Part shown: positions 21,575-28,330 of the stretch, piece after piece | Numbering within the stretch: position 1 is the stretch's first letter | How the letters are laid out: each line of letters starts with the position of its first letter | Source: Selenomonadaceae bacterium | GTDB lineage: Bacteria; Bacillota; Negativicutes; Selenomonadales; Selenomonadaceae | Reading direction: 5' to 3' | NCBI GenBank assembly: GCA_016286075.1 | Contig: JAEERZ010000002.1 | Location: 1 to 28,330, forward strand | Length of the DNA: 28,330 nucleotides | Translations under genes and position numbers: made by a program | The notes under the pieces: model-generated | Database searches by the model: none | Seen by the model: the letters and a program-made list of their open reading frames with translations, nothing else | What the model was told of the DNA's origin: nothing

Positions 21575-22330
21575 TTACGCCGTAATTCCCCCGTCCACGC
21601 TCCAACACGTGCCGGTCACAAAAGACGCTTTCGGCGACGCGAGGAAATACGCCACCGCGGCTACCTCTTCCGCCGTTCCTATGCGTCCCATCGGATATAC
21701 GGAAGCCATCGCTGACAAGCCTTCTTCTCGCGACGGCGCTTTTTCAAGCTGCGCTTCCGTCATCGGCGTCAGCACGTCGCCGGGAGCGACGCAGTTCACG
21801 CGCACGCCAAAACGCGCCGCCTCTATCGCCAAGGCGCGGGTGTAAAGCACCACCGCTCCCTTGGACGCGCAATAAAGACTGCAAAGATAATTCCCTTTGA
21901 GTCCCGCGTCCGAAGCAACATTAACGATATTTCCCTTCGTTTCCCGCAAAAACGGCAGCGCCGCCCGCGCCATAAACATCGTGCCTTTGACGTTCGTATC
22001 CATGATCTCTGCATAGGAAGCTTCCGTCAGTTCTTCCGCCGCTTCTTCCCGATAGACGCCTGCGGAATTCATCAGCACGTCGAGACGTCCCATCCGTTCC
22101 TTCGCTTCTTTTGCCAATGCGTCGCAGGACGAAGGTGCCCGCACGTCAGCGGCAATAAAAAACGCCCGCTCGCCGCCCTCCAAATCCCGAAGAGCAGCCT
22201 CGCCCCGCGCGGCGTCTCTGCCCGCCAAGACCACCTGCGCGCCTTCCGAAAGAAAAATCCGCGCCGCCGCAAGGCCGACGCCGGACGTCCCTCCGGCAAT
22301 CAACACGCCCCGATTTTTCATTTCCTCCAC
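21575..22330 (-). CDS. short-chain dehydrogenase/reductase (SDR) of unknown substrate
   Basis: This classical SDR has 251 residues. It has the cofactor-binding GGTSGVG (13-19; the usual first T is G), the structural NSAG (88-91), and the catalytic set S140, Y153 and K157 in YCASK. It ends in the FVTGTCWSVDGG signature. The most likely start is GTG at 22330, with GGGAGG 8 bases upstream; the next ATG (22321) has a site only two bases away. Fatty-acid FabG-like or sugar/alcohol oxidation are possible, and the neighbouring lipid glycosyltransferase hints at envelope chemistry, but no substrate can be assigned. HU lies upstream with its own terminator and no clear SDR promoter was found. Confidence 0.88.
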   Translation of the reverse strand: MEEMKNRGVLIAGGTSGVGLAAARIFLSEGAQVVLAGRDAARGEAALRDLEGGERAFFIAADVRAPSSCDALAKEAKERMGRLDVLMNSAGVYREEAAEELTEASYAEIMDTNVKGTMFMARAALPFLRETKGNIVNVASDAGLKGNYLCSLYCASKGAVVLYTRALAIEAARFGVRVNCVAPGDVLTPMTEAQLEKAPSREEGLSAMASVYPMGRIGTAEEVAAVAYFLASPKASFVTGTCWSVDGGITA

Positions 22331-22372
22331 GTGAACGTCCTCCCAAGCTGAAAACAATCTTTATCCGCAACG

Positions 22373-22414
22373 AAAAAGGAGCCGCCGAACGAAAGAACTC
22401 CTTCGTCCGGCAGC
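22373..22414 (-). terminator. Rho-independent terminator after the HU gene
   Basis: On the minus strand a 13-bp stem with two G-U pairs (22402-22414 with 22381-22393) is followed by CTCC and T5 (22373-22377). It starts 19 bases after the HU stop. Confidence 0.85.
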
Positions 22415-22432
22415 CCCTTCGGCTTCCGTATC

Positions 22433-22717
22433 TTATTTCTTCTTTTTGTTGACGGCGTCTTTCAGAGCCTTGCCAACTTTGAATACCGGCGCTTTCGAAG
22501 CCGCAATCTTGATTGCCGCTCCGGTCTGCGGATTACGGCCCATACGAGCGGCGCGCTCCTTGACCTCAAAGGTGCCGAAGCCGATCAGCTGAACCTTGTC
22601 CTTCTTGACAAGAGCTTCCTGCACGCTGGCGACGAACGCATTCAGCGCCTTCTCCGCATCCTTCTTCGTCAGACCCGCTTTGCCTGCCATTTTCCCGACC
22701 AATTCTGCCTTATTCAT
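22433..22717 (-). CDS. hup: HU family DNA-binding protein
   Basis: HU is the abundant histone-like dimer that bends DNA and compacts the nucleoid. The 94-residue product is family length. It starts MNKAELVGKMA, has the GFGTFEVKERAARMGRNP-type strand and arm (key GFGTF near 48-52, RxxRxGRNPQTG arm after it), and a lysine tail (NKKKK). The ATG at 22717 has GGGAGG upstream; an in-frame start 22 codons earlier lacks family similarity. The 181-base gap upstream (to mazG) contains long T and A tracts and a 7-bp inverted repeat, but no promoter I can defend. mazG-hup adjacency is conserved in Firmicutes. Confidence 0.96.
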   Translation of the reverse strand: MNKAELVGKMAGKAGLTKKDAEKALNAFVASVQEALVKKDKVQLIGFGTFEVKERAARMGRNPQTGAAIKIAASKAPVFKVGKALKDAVNKKKK

Positions 22718-22898
22718 GTACACAGCCTCCCTATAATAATGATGATTACGAGATACCGACGGAAAAATTTCGCCGTTTCTCAAAAAAATCCTTCTTTTCC
22801 GGCTCTAAAAAAAAGAAAAAAATAACAAATAGGTAAAACGTCACAGGAAAACCGTGGAACAAGTCCCGCAGCAAACGCTAGAATTATTTTCCGGCATC

Positions 22899-24353
22899 CT
22901 ATTTTCCTTCCGCCCGTTTCGCTTCGTCCCAAAACGCATCGAGCTCTTGCAGCGTAAATTGTTTCCAGTCGCCGCCGGCGGCCTCGACCTTCTCTTCCAC
23001 CTTGCGGAACCGCCTCTTGAATTTCCGGTTGGCCGCCAAAAGCGCAAGCTCGGCGTTGACCTTCAGAAAGCGCGAGAGATTGACAACTGCGAAAAGGAGA
23101 TCGCCCAGTTCTTCTTCAATATGCGCCGCGTCCTTTTGCCCGACCGCTTCTTTCAGTTCCTGCCATTCTTCGCGGCATTTCTCAAATACGGGCGCGACGT
23201 CGTCCCAATCGAAGCCCGCGTCCGCCGCTTTCCCCTGAAGCTTCGCCGCCGCCATCAGAGCGGGCAACTCCTTCGGCACGCCGTCAAGACGCGACTTGCG
23301 CTCGGGCTTCTCCTTCCGCTTGATGGCTTCCCAATTTGCCAGCACCGCCGCGGCGTCTTCCGCCTGCACGTCCCCGAAAATATGCGGATGCCTACGCACC
23401 AGCTTTTCCGTGATTCCGTCCACCACGTCCTGCATGGAGAAAACGCCTGCCTCCTCGGCAATGCGTGCCTGAAACACAATCTGAAGCAGCAGGTCGCCCA
23501 GTTCCTCCGCCAAGAGCCCCGCGTCTTTCTCGTCGATGGCCTCGACGACTTCGTAGGCTTCCTCTAATACGTGCTTCCTGAGACTTTCCGGCGTCTGCAC
23601 CCGATCCCACGGGCATCCGCCCGGCTCGCGAAGCTGCCGCATGATATCCGTGAGCGGCGAAAAATCGAAACGGGCCGCCCGCGGCAACGGCGGCACATAA
23701 AGGCTCGTCAGATAATCGATATCCGGCTGACGATCGAGACTGTACAGCGGGATTCTCCGCACGCTCTCGTCGGGAAGGCCGATTCGCCGCGCAAGCACGA
23801 TCTCATATTCGTCGGGTAAGCATTCCATCAGCGCCAGCTTTGCCTCGGAGGCCACCGCTTGGCTGTAAACCTGCGTCACGATCAAGCCCGTGGGCCAGTC
23901 CATCGGCAGACGATCGAGGTCGGCGGCGTCCATAATCAAAAGCCCGTTCACCGGATCGACGCCGAGACGCGCGCAAAGCACTTCGGTAAAACTCATGCCG
24001 GGCAGAATCGTCAGGGCCACGTTTTCCCGCTCTGCCCGTTCCCGCAGGAGCGCCACCGTCCGCTCCGCCACCAGCGGACTTCCGGGAACCGCGTAAACGA
24101 TATTTTCCCCCGCTTTGGCGCGGCTGACAAGGTCGTCCGCAATGGAAGCATACAGCGCCTCGAAATTCTCCGCTTTCTCATACCTCTCATCATACGAAGA
24201 AAAAACGATTCCCCGACGCGACAGCTCATTCACCGTCGGATGCACCGCCGTCCGCAGAATCAGCGGCGACGCGTTTTGTATCGTCTCCCAGGCCTCGACG
24301 GTCATGCCGCCGAAATGCCCCGGCCCGAGCCCGACCACCTTTATCGTTCCCAT
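22899..24353 (-). CDS. mazG: tetrapyrrole methylase-MazG fusion, nucleotide pyrophosphohydrolase (YabN-like)
   Basis: The 484-residue protein joins an N-terminal SAM-dependent tetrapyrrole-methylase-like domain (about 1-225, with GLGPGHFG at 8-15 and VPGSP at 89-93) to a MazG part. MazG enzymes hydrolyse nucleoside triphosphates to monophosphates, clearing unwanted NTPs. The first MazG domain has GGCPWDRVQT (245-254) and the metal-binding EEAYE/EELGD pair (264-268 and 283-287). A second, more diverged copy has EEWQE and EEELGDLL. The methylase domain's role in this fusion is unknown in the family. The ATG overlaps the mfd stop by one base (TGATG), and HU follows. Confidence 0.95.
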   Translation of the reverse strand: MGTIKVVGLGPGHFGGMTVEAWETIQNASPLILRTAVHPTVNELSRRGIVFSSYDERYEKAENFEALYASIADDLVSRAKAGENIVYAVPGSPLVAERTVALLRERAERENVALTILPGMSFTEVLCARLGVDPVNGLLIMDAADLDRLPMDWPTGLIVTQVYSQAVASEAKLALMECLPDEYEIVLARRIGLPDESVRRIPLYSLDRQPDIDYLTSLYVPPLPRAARFDFSPLTDIMRQLREPGGCPWDRVQTPESLRKHVLEEAYEVVEAIDEKDAGLLAEELGDLLLQIVFQARIAEEAGVFSMQDVVDGITEKLVRRHPHIFGDVQAEDAAAVLANWEAIKRKEKPERKSRLDGVPKELPALMAAAKLQGKAADAGFDWDDVAPVFEKCREEWQELKEAVGQKDAAHIEEELGDLLFAVVNLSRFLKVNAELALLAANRKFKRRFRKVEEKVEAAGGDWKQFTLQELDAFWDEAKRAEGK

Positions 24354-27300
24354 CAGCTTTTATCTCCCTTCTTCTCCGCTTTTTCTTCCGCAGGTTCCCC
24401 TGCCAGCACCTTGCAGACGTTCAACAACATATCCAGCAATTTATCCTGATCCGGTTTTTTCCCGAACCGCACGCGGAATATCTGCTGGGACGGCAACAGC
24501 ATCAGCGCCTTCCCCAACTTTTTCCGCAGCGCGACTACACGTTCCGGCTCGACCTTATGATTCTCCGCAAGGGTGAATTCCACAAAGTTCTCTTTCTCCA
24601 CGACGCTCTTGACGCCTAAATTCCGTAAATAATTTTTGATTTGCGCAACCTTCAGCAGCCGAAGCACCGATTCCGTCGGCTCGCCGAACCGGTCGATCAG
24701 CTCGTCCAAAAGCGACGCGATATGCTGCTCCGTCCGCACCGCCGCGATGCGCTGATAGATTTCGATCTTGTGCATGGCGTCGTCTATAAACGCGCCGTCC
24801 AAATAGGCCTCCACTTCAATCTCGATGACCGGCTCCGGCTGCTCCTCCACAGGCTTTCCGGTTTCCAGCGAACGCACGGCCTCGTCCAGCAGACGGCAAT
24901 ACATTTCAAAGCCGACGCTGGCGATATGCCCGTGCTGCTGCGCTCCCAACAGGTCTCCCGCGCCCCGGATTTCCAGGTCGCGCATGGCAATCTTAAAGCC
25001 CGCGCCCAATTCCGCAAATTCCTTCATGGCGTGCAGCCGTTTTTCCGCCGCTTCCGTCAGGACTTTGTCCGCCTGATAGACGAAATAAGCGTAAGCCATG
25101 CGATGGGAGCGTCCCACGCGCCCGCGCATCTGATAGAGCTGGGAAAGACCGAAGCGGTCGGCGTTGTAAACGATGATCGTATTGGCGTTGGCCACGTCGA
25201 GGCCGTTTTCCACTATGCTCGTGGAAAGGAGGATATCGTACTCGCCCTCGTAAAACTCCATCATCACCCGTTCCAAGACCGCTTCCGTCATCTGCCCGTG
25301 AGCCGTCCGTATCCGCGCCTCCGGCACCAGCGCTTCGAGACGCAGCCTCATCCGCTCGATGGTCTCTATCCGATTGTAGATAAAATAAATCTGCCCGCCG
25401 CGTTTCAGCTCTCGGCGAATCGCCCCTGCCAAGATCGCGTCGTTGGATTCGATAACATACGTCTGGATTGGGTACCGCTCGGCGGGCGGCGTTTCAATGA
25501 CGCTCATATCCCTCGCGCCCACAAGGGACATGTGCAGCGTCCTCGGAATCGGCGTAGCCGAGAGCGTCAGGACGTCGATGCCCGCAGAGATTTCCTTGAT
25601 CCGTTCCTTCTGCTTGACGCCGAAACGCTGCTCCTCGTCCACGATCAAAAGCCCTAAATCCTTAAAGACCACCCGTTTCTGATTCAATATCGCATGGGTG
25701 CCGATCAAAATGTCGGTCCGCCCGTCCCGCACCCGTTCCAGCGCCGCCTTCTGCTCTTTCTGCGTCCGAAAACGGCAGACCACGTCTACCGTGGGACCGA
25801 AATTCAAAAATCGTTCCGTAAACGTCTGATAATGCTGCTGCGCCAAAACGGTGGTCGGCACCAGCACCGCCACCTGCTTTCCTCCCATTACCGCCTTGAA
25901 CGCGGCGCGAACGGCAACCTCCGTCTTTCCGAATCCCACGTCGCCGCAAAGCAGCCGGTCCATCGGCGCCGGTTTTTCCATATCCGCCTTGATTTCCCGG
26001 AGGGCGGCAAGTTGGTCGGGCGTCTCCTCGAAGGGAAACGCGTCCTCAAACTCCCGCTGCCACGGCGTGTCCTCGGCGAAAGCGACCCCCGGCGTACTGC
26101 GACGCTTCGCGTAAAGCTTGATGAGTTCCTCCGCGATATCTTCCACGGCCGCCTTTGCCCGCGCCTTGGCCCGGTTCCATTCCGCGCCTCCCATGCGGGA
26201 AAGCCGCGGCGCCTCGCCCTCCGCGCCGATGTACTTCTGCAAAAGCTGCACCTGATCCGTCGGCACAAACAGCTTATCGTCGCCGCCGTATTTAATATGA
26301 AGATAATCTCTCTTGACGCCGCCCGATTCTATGGTCTCGACGCCGAGATATTTACCGATGCCGTGGACGACGTGCACCACATAATCCCCGGCCCTTATCT
26401 CCCGGAAATGAGAAATTCTCGTCCCGTCCGGCGCTTTGGGCGCGCGGAGCTTTTTCTTCTGGCGGCCGAAAACGTCCCGCTCCGATATGACGACGACCTT
26501 CGCCTCGGGAAACTCGAATCCTTCCGTCAGCGTCCCTTCCGCCACCGTCGCCGAACCATCGGAAAGGACGTCCGGATTCGGCAGGACAACCGCCGGAACG
26601 CGATACTTCGCCAAAAGCTCCCGCATCGACGAGGACTTCGCAGCGTCGCCCATCAAGATCAATATGCGCTGCCCGTCGTGCATCCAGTCCCTGACGTCCG
26701 ACGCGAAAAGATCCATCTGCCGCCGGTACGGGGACACGGCTTTTGCCGTTGCGCCGACAATCTCCGACGGCTCCGCCCCATGTATCTTCTGAAGCATGAG
26801 CGCGGCGTACATCACATTGCACGAGGCCGCCTCTTCCAATAACTCCTCCCAGGAGAACACGCTCTTTTTCGCCTCGGGGTCTTCCTTCGCCGTGCGCAGC
26901 AGCGTCTCGCGAAAACGCGTCGGCTCGTCGAAAAGCACCGTCCCCCCGTCCGCCATATAGGAAAAGAACGCCGACGACGATTCCGCCGCGTCCGCGTTAG
27001 CAAGAGGCAGGACGCTGACCTGCGTCAGATTCCGCACGGACCGTTTCGTTTCCGGCTCGAAATCGCGCAAGGAATCTACCTCGTCACCGAAAAACTCAAT
27101 ACGCACGGGCAAAGTCGCGTTCACGGGGAAGACGTCCACAATGCCGCCGCGCACGCTGAACTCCCCGACGCATTCCACTTCCGGCGCGTGCTCGTACCCG
27201 AGCTCGGTCAACCGGCGGAGCAGCGCGTCCCGTCCTATTTCCTCTCCCACGGAAAGACGCAAACTTAAACGCTCAAACGCCCGTTTTGACATCCCCTTCT

Positions 27301-27679
27301 GCGCCGCCGCCGTCGGAAGCGCCAGCACGACCGTCGGTTCTTTTCGTATCAGCCGCCCCAAGACGTCCATCCGCTTCGCCGTCAGTTCCAGACTTTTCGC
27401 CGCCGTCTGGAACGTCACCATATCCGCCGCGGGAAGCTCGACGACGCTTCTCCCCGGAAGCAGGAACGACAGATTTTCCCGCCACGCTTCCAAGGCCTCT
27501 TTGTCGTGAACGAGAATCACGAACGGACGCGGCGCCTCTTCATAAGCCGCCGCGAAAACGGCGTGCTTCTGCGCGCCCGAAAGGCCGTATATGAAACTTT
27601 GTCCGCGCTTCTTTTGAAAACACGCCGCCGTCCGCCGGACCGCTTCGTCCGCCCGTATCGCCTCAAATAAAGCCTTCAT
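24353..27679 (-). CDS. mfd: transcription-repair coupling factor
   Basis: Mfd is a DNA translocase that removes RNA polymerase stalled at lesions and recruits UvrA to start nucleotide excision repair. The 1108-residue product is close to the usual 1150. Domains in order: UvrB-like N-terminal region (1 to about 350), RNA-polymerase-interaction domain (about 420-490, containing GDYVVHVVHGIGKYLG), helicase core with Walker A GDVGFGKTE (near 578) and DEEQRFG (near 680), then the motif VI RVGRS region. The TRCF C-terminal domain closes it. The ATG at 27679 has GGGAGC upstream. It overlaps mazG by one base. Confidence 0.97.
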   Translation of the reverse strand: MKALFEAIRADEAVRRTAACFQKKRGQSFIYGLSGAQKHAVFAAAYEEAPRPFVILVHDKEALEAWRENLSFLLPGRSVVELPAADMVTFQTAAKSLELTAKRMDVLGRLIRKEPTVVLALPTAAAQKGMSKRAFERLSLRLSVGEEIGRDALLRRLTELGYEHAPEVECVGEFSVRGGIVDVFPVNATLPVRIEFFGDEVDSLRDFEPETKRSVRNLTQVSVLPLANADAAESSSAFFSYMADGGTVLFDEPTRFRETLLRTAKEDPEAKKSVFSWEELLEEAASCNVMYAALMLQKIHGAEPSEIVGATAKAVSPYRRQMDLFASDVRDWMHDGQRILILMGDAAKSSSMRELLAKYRVPAVVLPNPDVLSDGSATVAEGTLTEGFEFPEAKVVVISERDVFGRQKKKLRAPKAPDGTRISHFREIRAGDYVVHVVHGIGKYLGVETIESGGVKRDYLHIKYGGDDKLFVPTDQVQLLQKYIGAEGEAPRLSRMGGAEWNRAKARAKAAVEDIAEELIKLYAKRRSTPGVAFAEDTPWQREFEDAFPFEETPDQLAALREIKADMEKPAPMDRLLCGDVGFGKTEVAVRAAFKAVMGGKQVAVLVPTTVLAQQHYQTFTERFLNFGPTVDVVCRFRTQKEQKAALERVRDGRTDILIGTHAILNQKRVVFKDLGLLIVDEEQRFGVKQKERIKEISAGIDVLTLSATPIPRTLHMSLVGARDMSVIETPPAERYPIQTYVIESNDAILAGAIRRELKRGGQIYFIYNRIETIERMRLRLEALVPEARIRTAHGQMTEAVLERVMMEFYEGEYDILLSTSIVENGLDVANANTIIVYNADRFGLSQLYQMRGRVGRSHRMAYAYFVYQADKVLTEAAEKRLHAMKEFAELGAGFKIAMRDLEIRGAGDLLGAQQHGHIASVGFEMYCRLLDEAVRSLETGKPVEEQPEPVIEIEVEAYLDGAFIDDAMHKIEIYQRIAAVRTEQHIASLLDELIDRFGEPTESVLRLLKVAQIKNYLRNLGVKSVVEKENFVEFTLAENHKVEPERVVALRKKLGKALMLLPSQQIFRVRFGKKPDQDKLLDMLLNVCKVLAGEPAEEKAEKKGDKS

Positions 27680-27706
27680 CTGTTCGCTCCCGTCCTTGTC
27701 AACGCC

Positions 27707-27736
27707 AAAAGAGGACCGTCGGCGCGCCGACAGCCC
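27707..27736 (-). terminator. Rho-independent terminator after the diguanylate cyclase gene
   Basis: On the minus strand a 10-bp stem (27727-27736 with 27713-27722, two G-U pairs) with loop CGCG is followed by TCTTTT. It contains a 14-base perfect palindrome. It lies between the GGDEF gene and mfd, so mfd needs a start point in the remaining 27 bases or read-through. Confidence 0.75.
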
Positions 27737-27779
27737 TTGCTATTTTTAAGAAACGCTGAATCAGTTTCCTTTATACCAT

Positions 27780-28330
27780 TTACTTTTTCGTTCTCAGTTG
27801 CAGTTCTTCCCATGTCACCTGACAGCCATATTTCTCTTTCGACAGATACATACCCTTATCGGCCGCCCGGATCAACTCCTCCAGCGACGCCCGCTTGTCC
27901 ACATGGCAGGCGCCGATACTGACGGAAATCCGCCCGTAAACGGGATCGTTGACGGTCTTTATCATATCGCAAAACGTGCGAAGCCGCCCCTCCGCCACCG
28001 CCGTCGGCAGCATGCCGATGAACTCGTCGCCGCCCCATCGGGCAATCATGCCTCTCTTGCTGATTTTCCGAAGAGCCGCCGCCACGCGGCGAAGCACTTT
28101 GTCCCCTTTCTCGTGGCCGAAAGTATCGTTTATATGCTTGAATTTATCAATATCCAGCAGAAAGAAAACATAATCTTTTCGACTGTTCTGCGCATGGGCG
28201 AAAAACGCGCCGAAACGTTCCCGGTTCGGAAGCCGCGTCAAAGCGTCGGTAGTCGCGATACGGATGAAGCGGTTCAGCACGGCGTTCATGATGAACATCA
28301 CAAAACCGGTAGCGCAGACCATGACGGCGA
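27780..28330 (-). CDS. GGDEF-domain diguanylate cyclase (partial, 5' end outside window)
   Basis: GGDEF proteins make the second messenger cyclic di-GMP from two GTP. The frame is open from the right edge to the stop at 27780, giving about 183 residues, so the start is outside. A hydrophobic segment at the visible N-terminus (VCATGFVMFIMNAVL) is probably the last membrane helix of an N-terminal sensor part. The GGDEF domain then begins at DALTRLPNR. The metal-binding aspartate is in LLDIDKFKHIND, and the active site reads RWGGDEF. The RxxD inhibitory site five residues before it is not conserved (SKRG), so product inhibition at this site is unlikely. The C-terminal end is complete. Confidence 0.93.
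   Translation of the reverse strand, partial: AVMVCATGFVMFIMNAVLNRFIRIATTDALTRLPNRERFGAFFAHAQNSRKDYVFFLLDIDKFKHINDTFGHEKGDKVLRRVAAALRKISKRGMIARWGGDEFIGMLPTAVAEGRLRTFCDMIKTVNDPVYGRISVSIGACHVDKRASLEELIRAADKGMYLSKEKYGCQVTWEELQLRTKK

Noticed and set aside
22718..22898. A promoter for HU in the 181-base gap
   Set aside because: The only TATTAT-like box is too close to the ribosome-binding site and has no -35; the T and A tracts give many weak false matches.
24641..25657. Long plus-strand open frames opposite mfd
   Set aside because: Shadows of a strongly conserved gene in GC-rich sequence; no start signals or motifs.

Overview
The window is a bacterial chromosome segment from what is most likely a diderm firmicute of the Negativicutes (Selenomonadaceae-like). 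The gene orders match Firmicutes (yicC-remA-gmk-rpoZ-coaBC; mfd-mazG-hup ... divIC-yabR-tilS-hpt-ftsH). RemA and the DivIC/YabR pair are Firmicutes markers, while the sporulation genes usually found in the divIC region (yabP, yabQ, spoIIE, spoVT) are absent. The family assignment is an inference from gene order and composition. No insertion sequence, prophage, CRISPR array or integrase was seen; this is mostly core genome.

Left part (1-6932, all minus strand). A five-gene tRNA cluster (fMet, Tyr, fMet, Thr, Met) has its own tandem promoters and terminator. It is followed by rpmG-secE-nusG-rplK-rplA with a TTGACA promoter; rplA runs off the left edge. Upstream of the tRNAs lies the operon dapF-yicC-remA-gmk-rpoZ-coaBC, with overlapping or closely spaced genes and a strong terminator.

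Middle part (7159-13833, plus strand). It holds uppP, then pth overlapping an unassigned radical SAM protein, then an orphan cheR, a PaaK-like protein that has lost its catalytic motifs and its C-terminal domain, and ilvD. Two terminator hairpins separate ilvD from the converging ftsH.

Right part (13946-28330, minus strand). In transcription order it reads: a partial membrane-linked diguanylate cyclase, mfd, the MazG/methylase fusion, HU, a short-chain dehydrogenase, a lipid-type glycosyltransferase, a four-fold zinc-ribbon repeat protein, divIC, an S1-domain protein (YabR-like), tilS, hpt and ftsH. The dehydrogenase, glycosyltransferase and zinc-ribbon genes sit where Firmicutes normally carry rqcP/yabP/yabQ.

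The strongest candidates for undescribed biology are the zinc-ribbon repeat protein (19079-20170), the PaaK-like pseudoenzyme next to the orphan CheR (10269-12100), and the cysteine-rich radical SAM protein coupled to pth (8913-10148). Smaller puzzles are a perfect 13-bp hairpin at the predicted 5' end of the glycosyltransferase mRNA, a 58-bp inverted repeat between dapF and uppP, and an 8-bp tandem repeat before pth.
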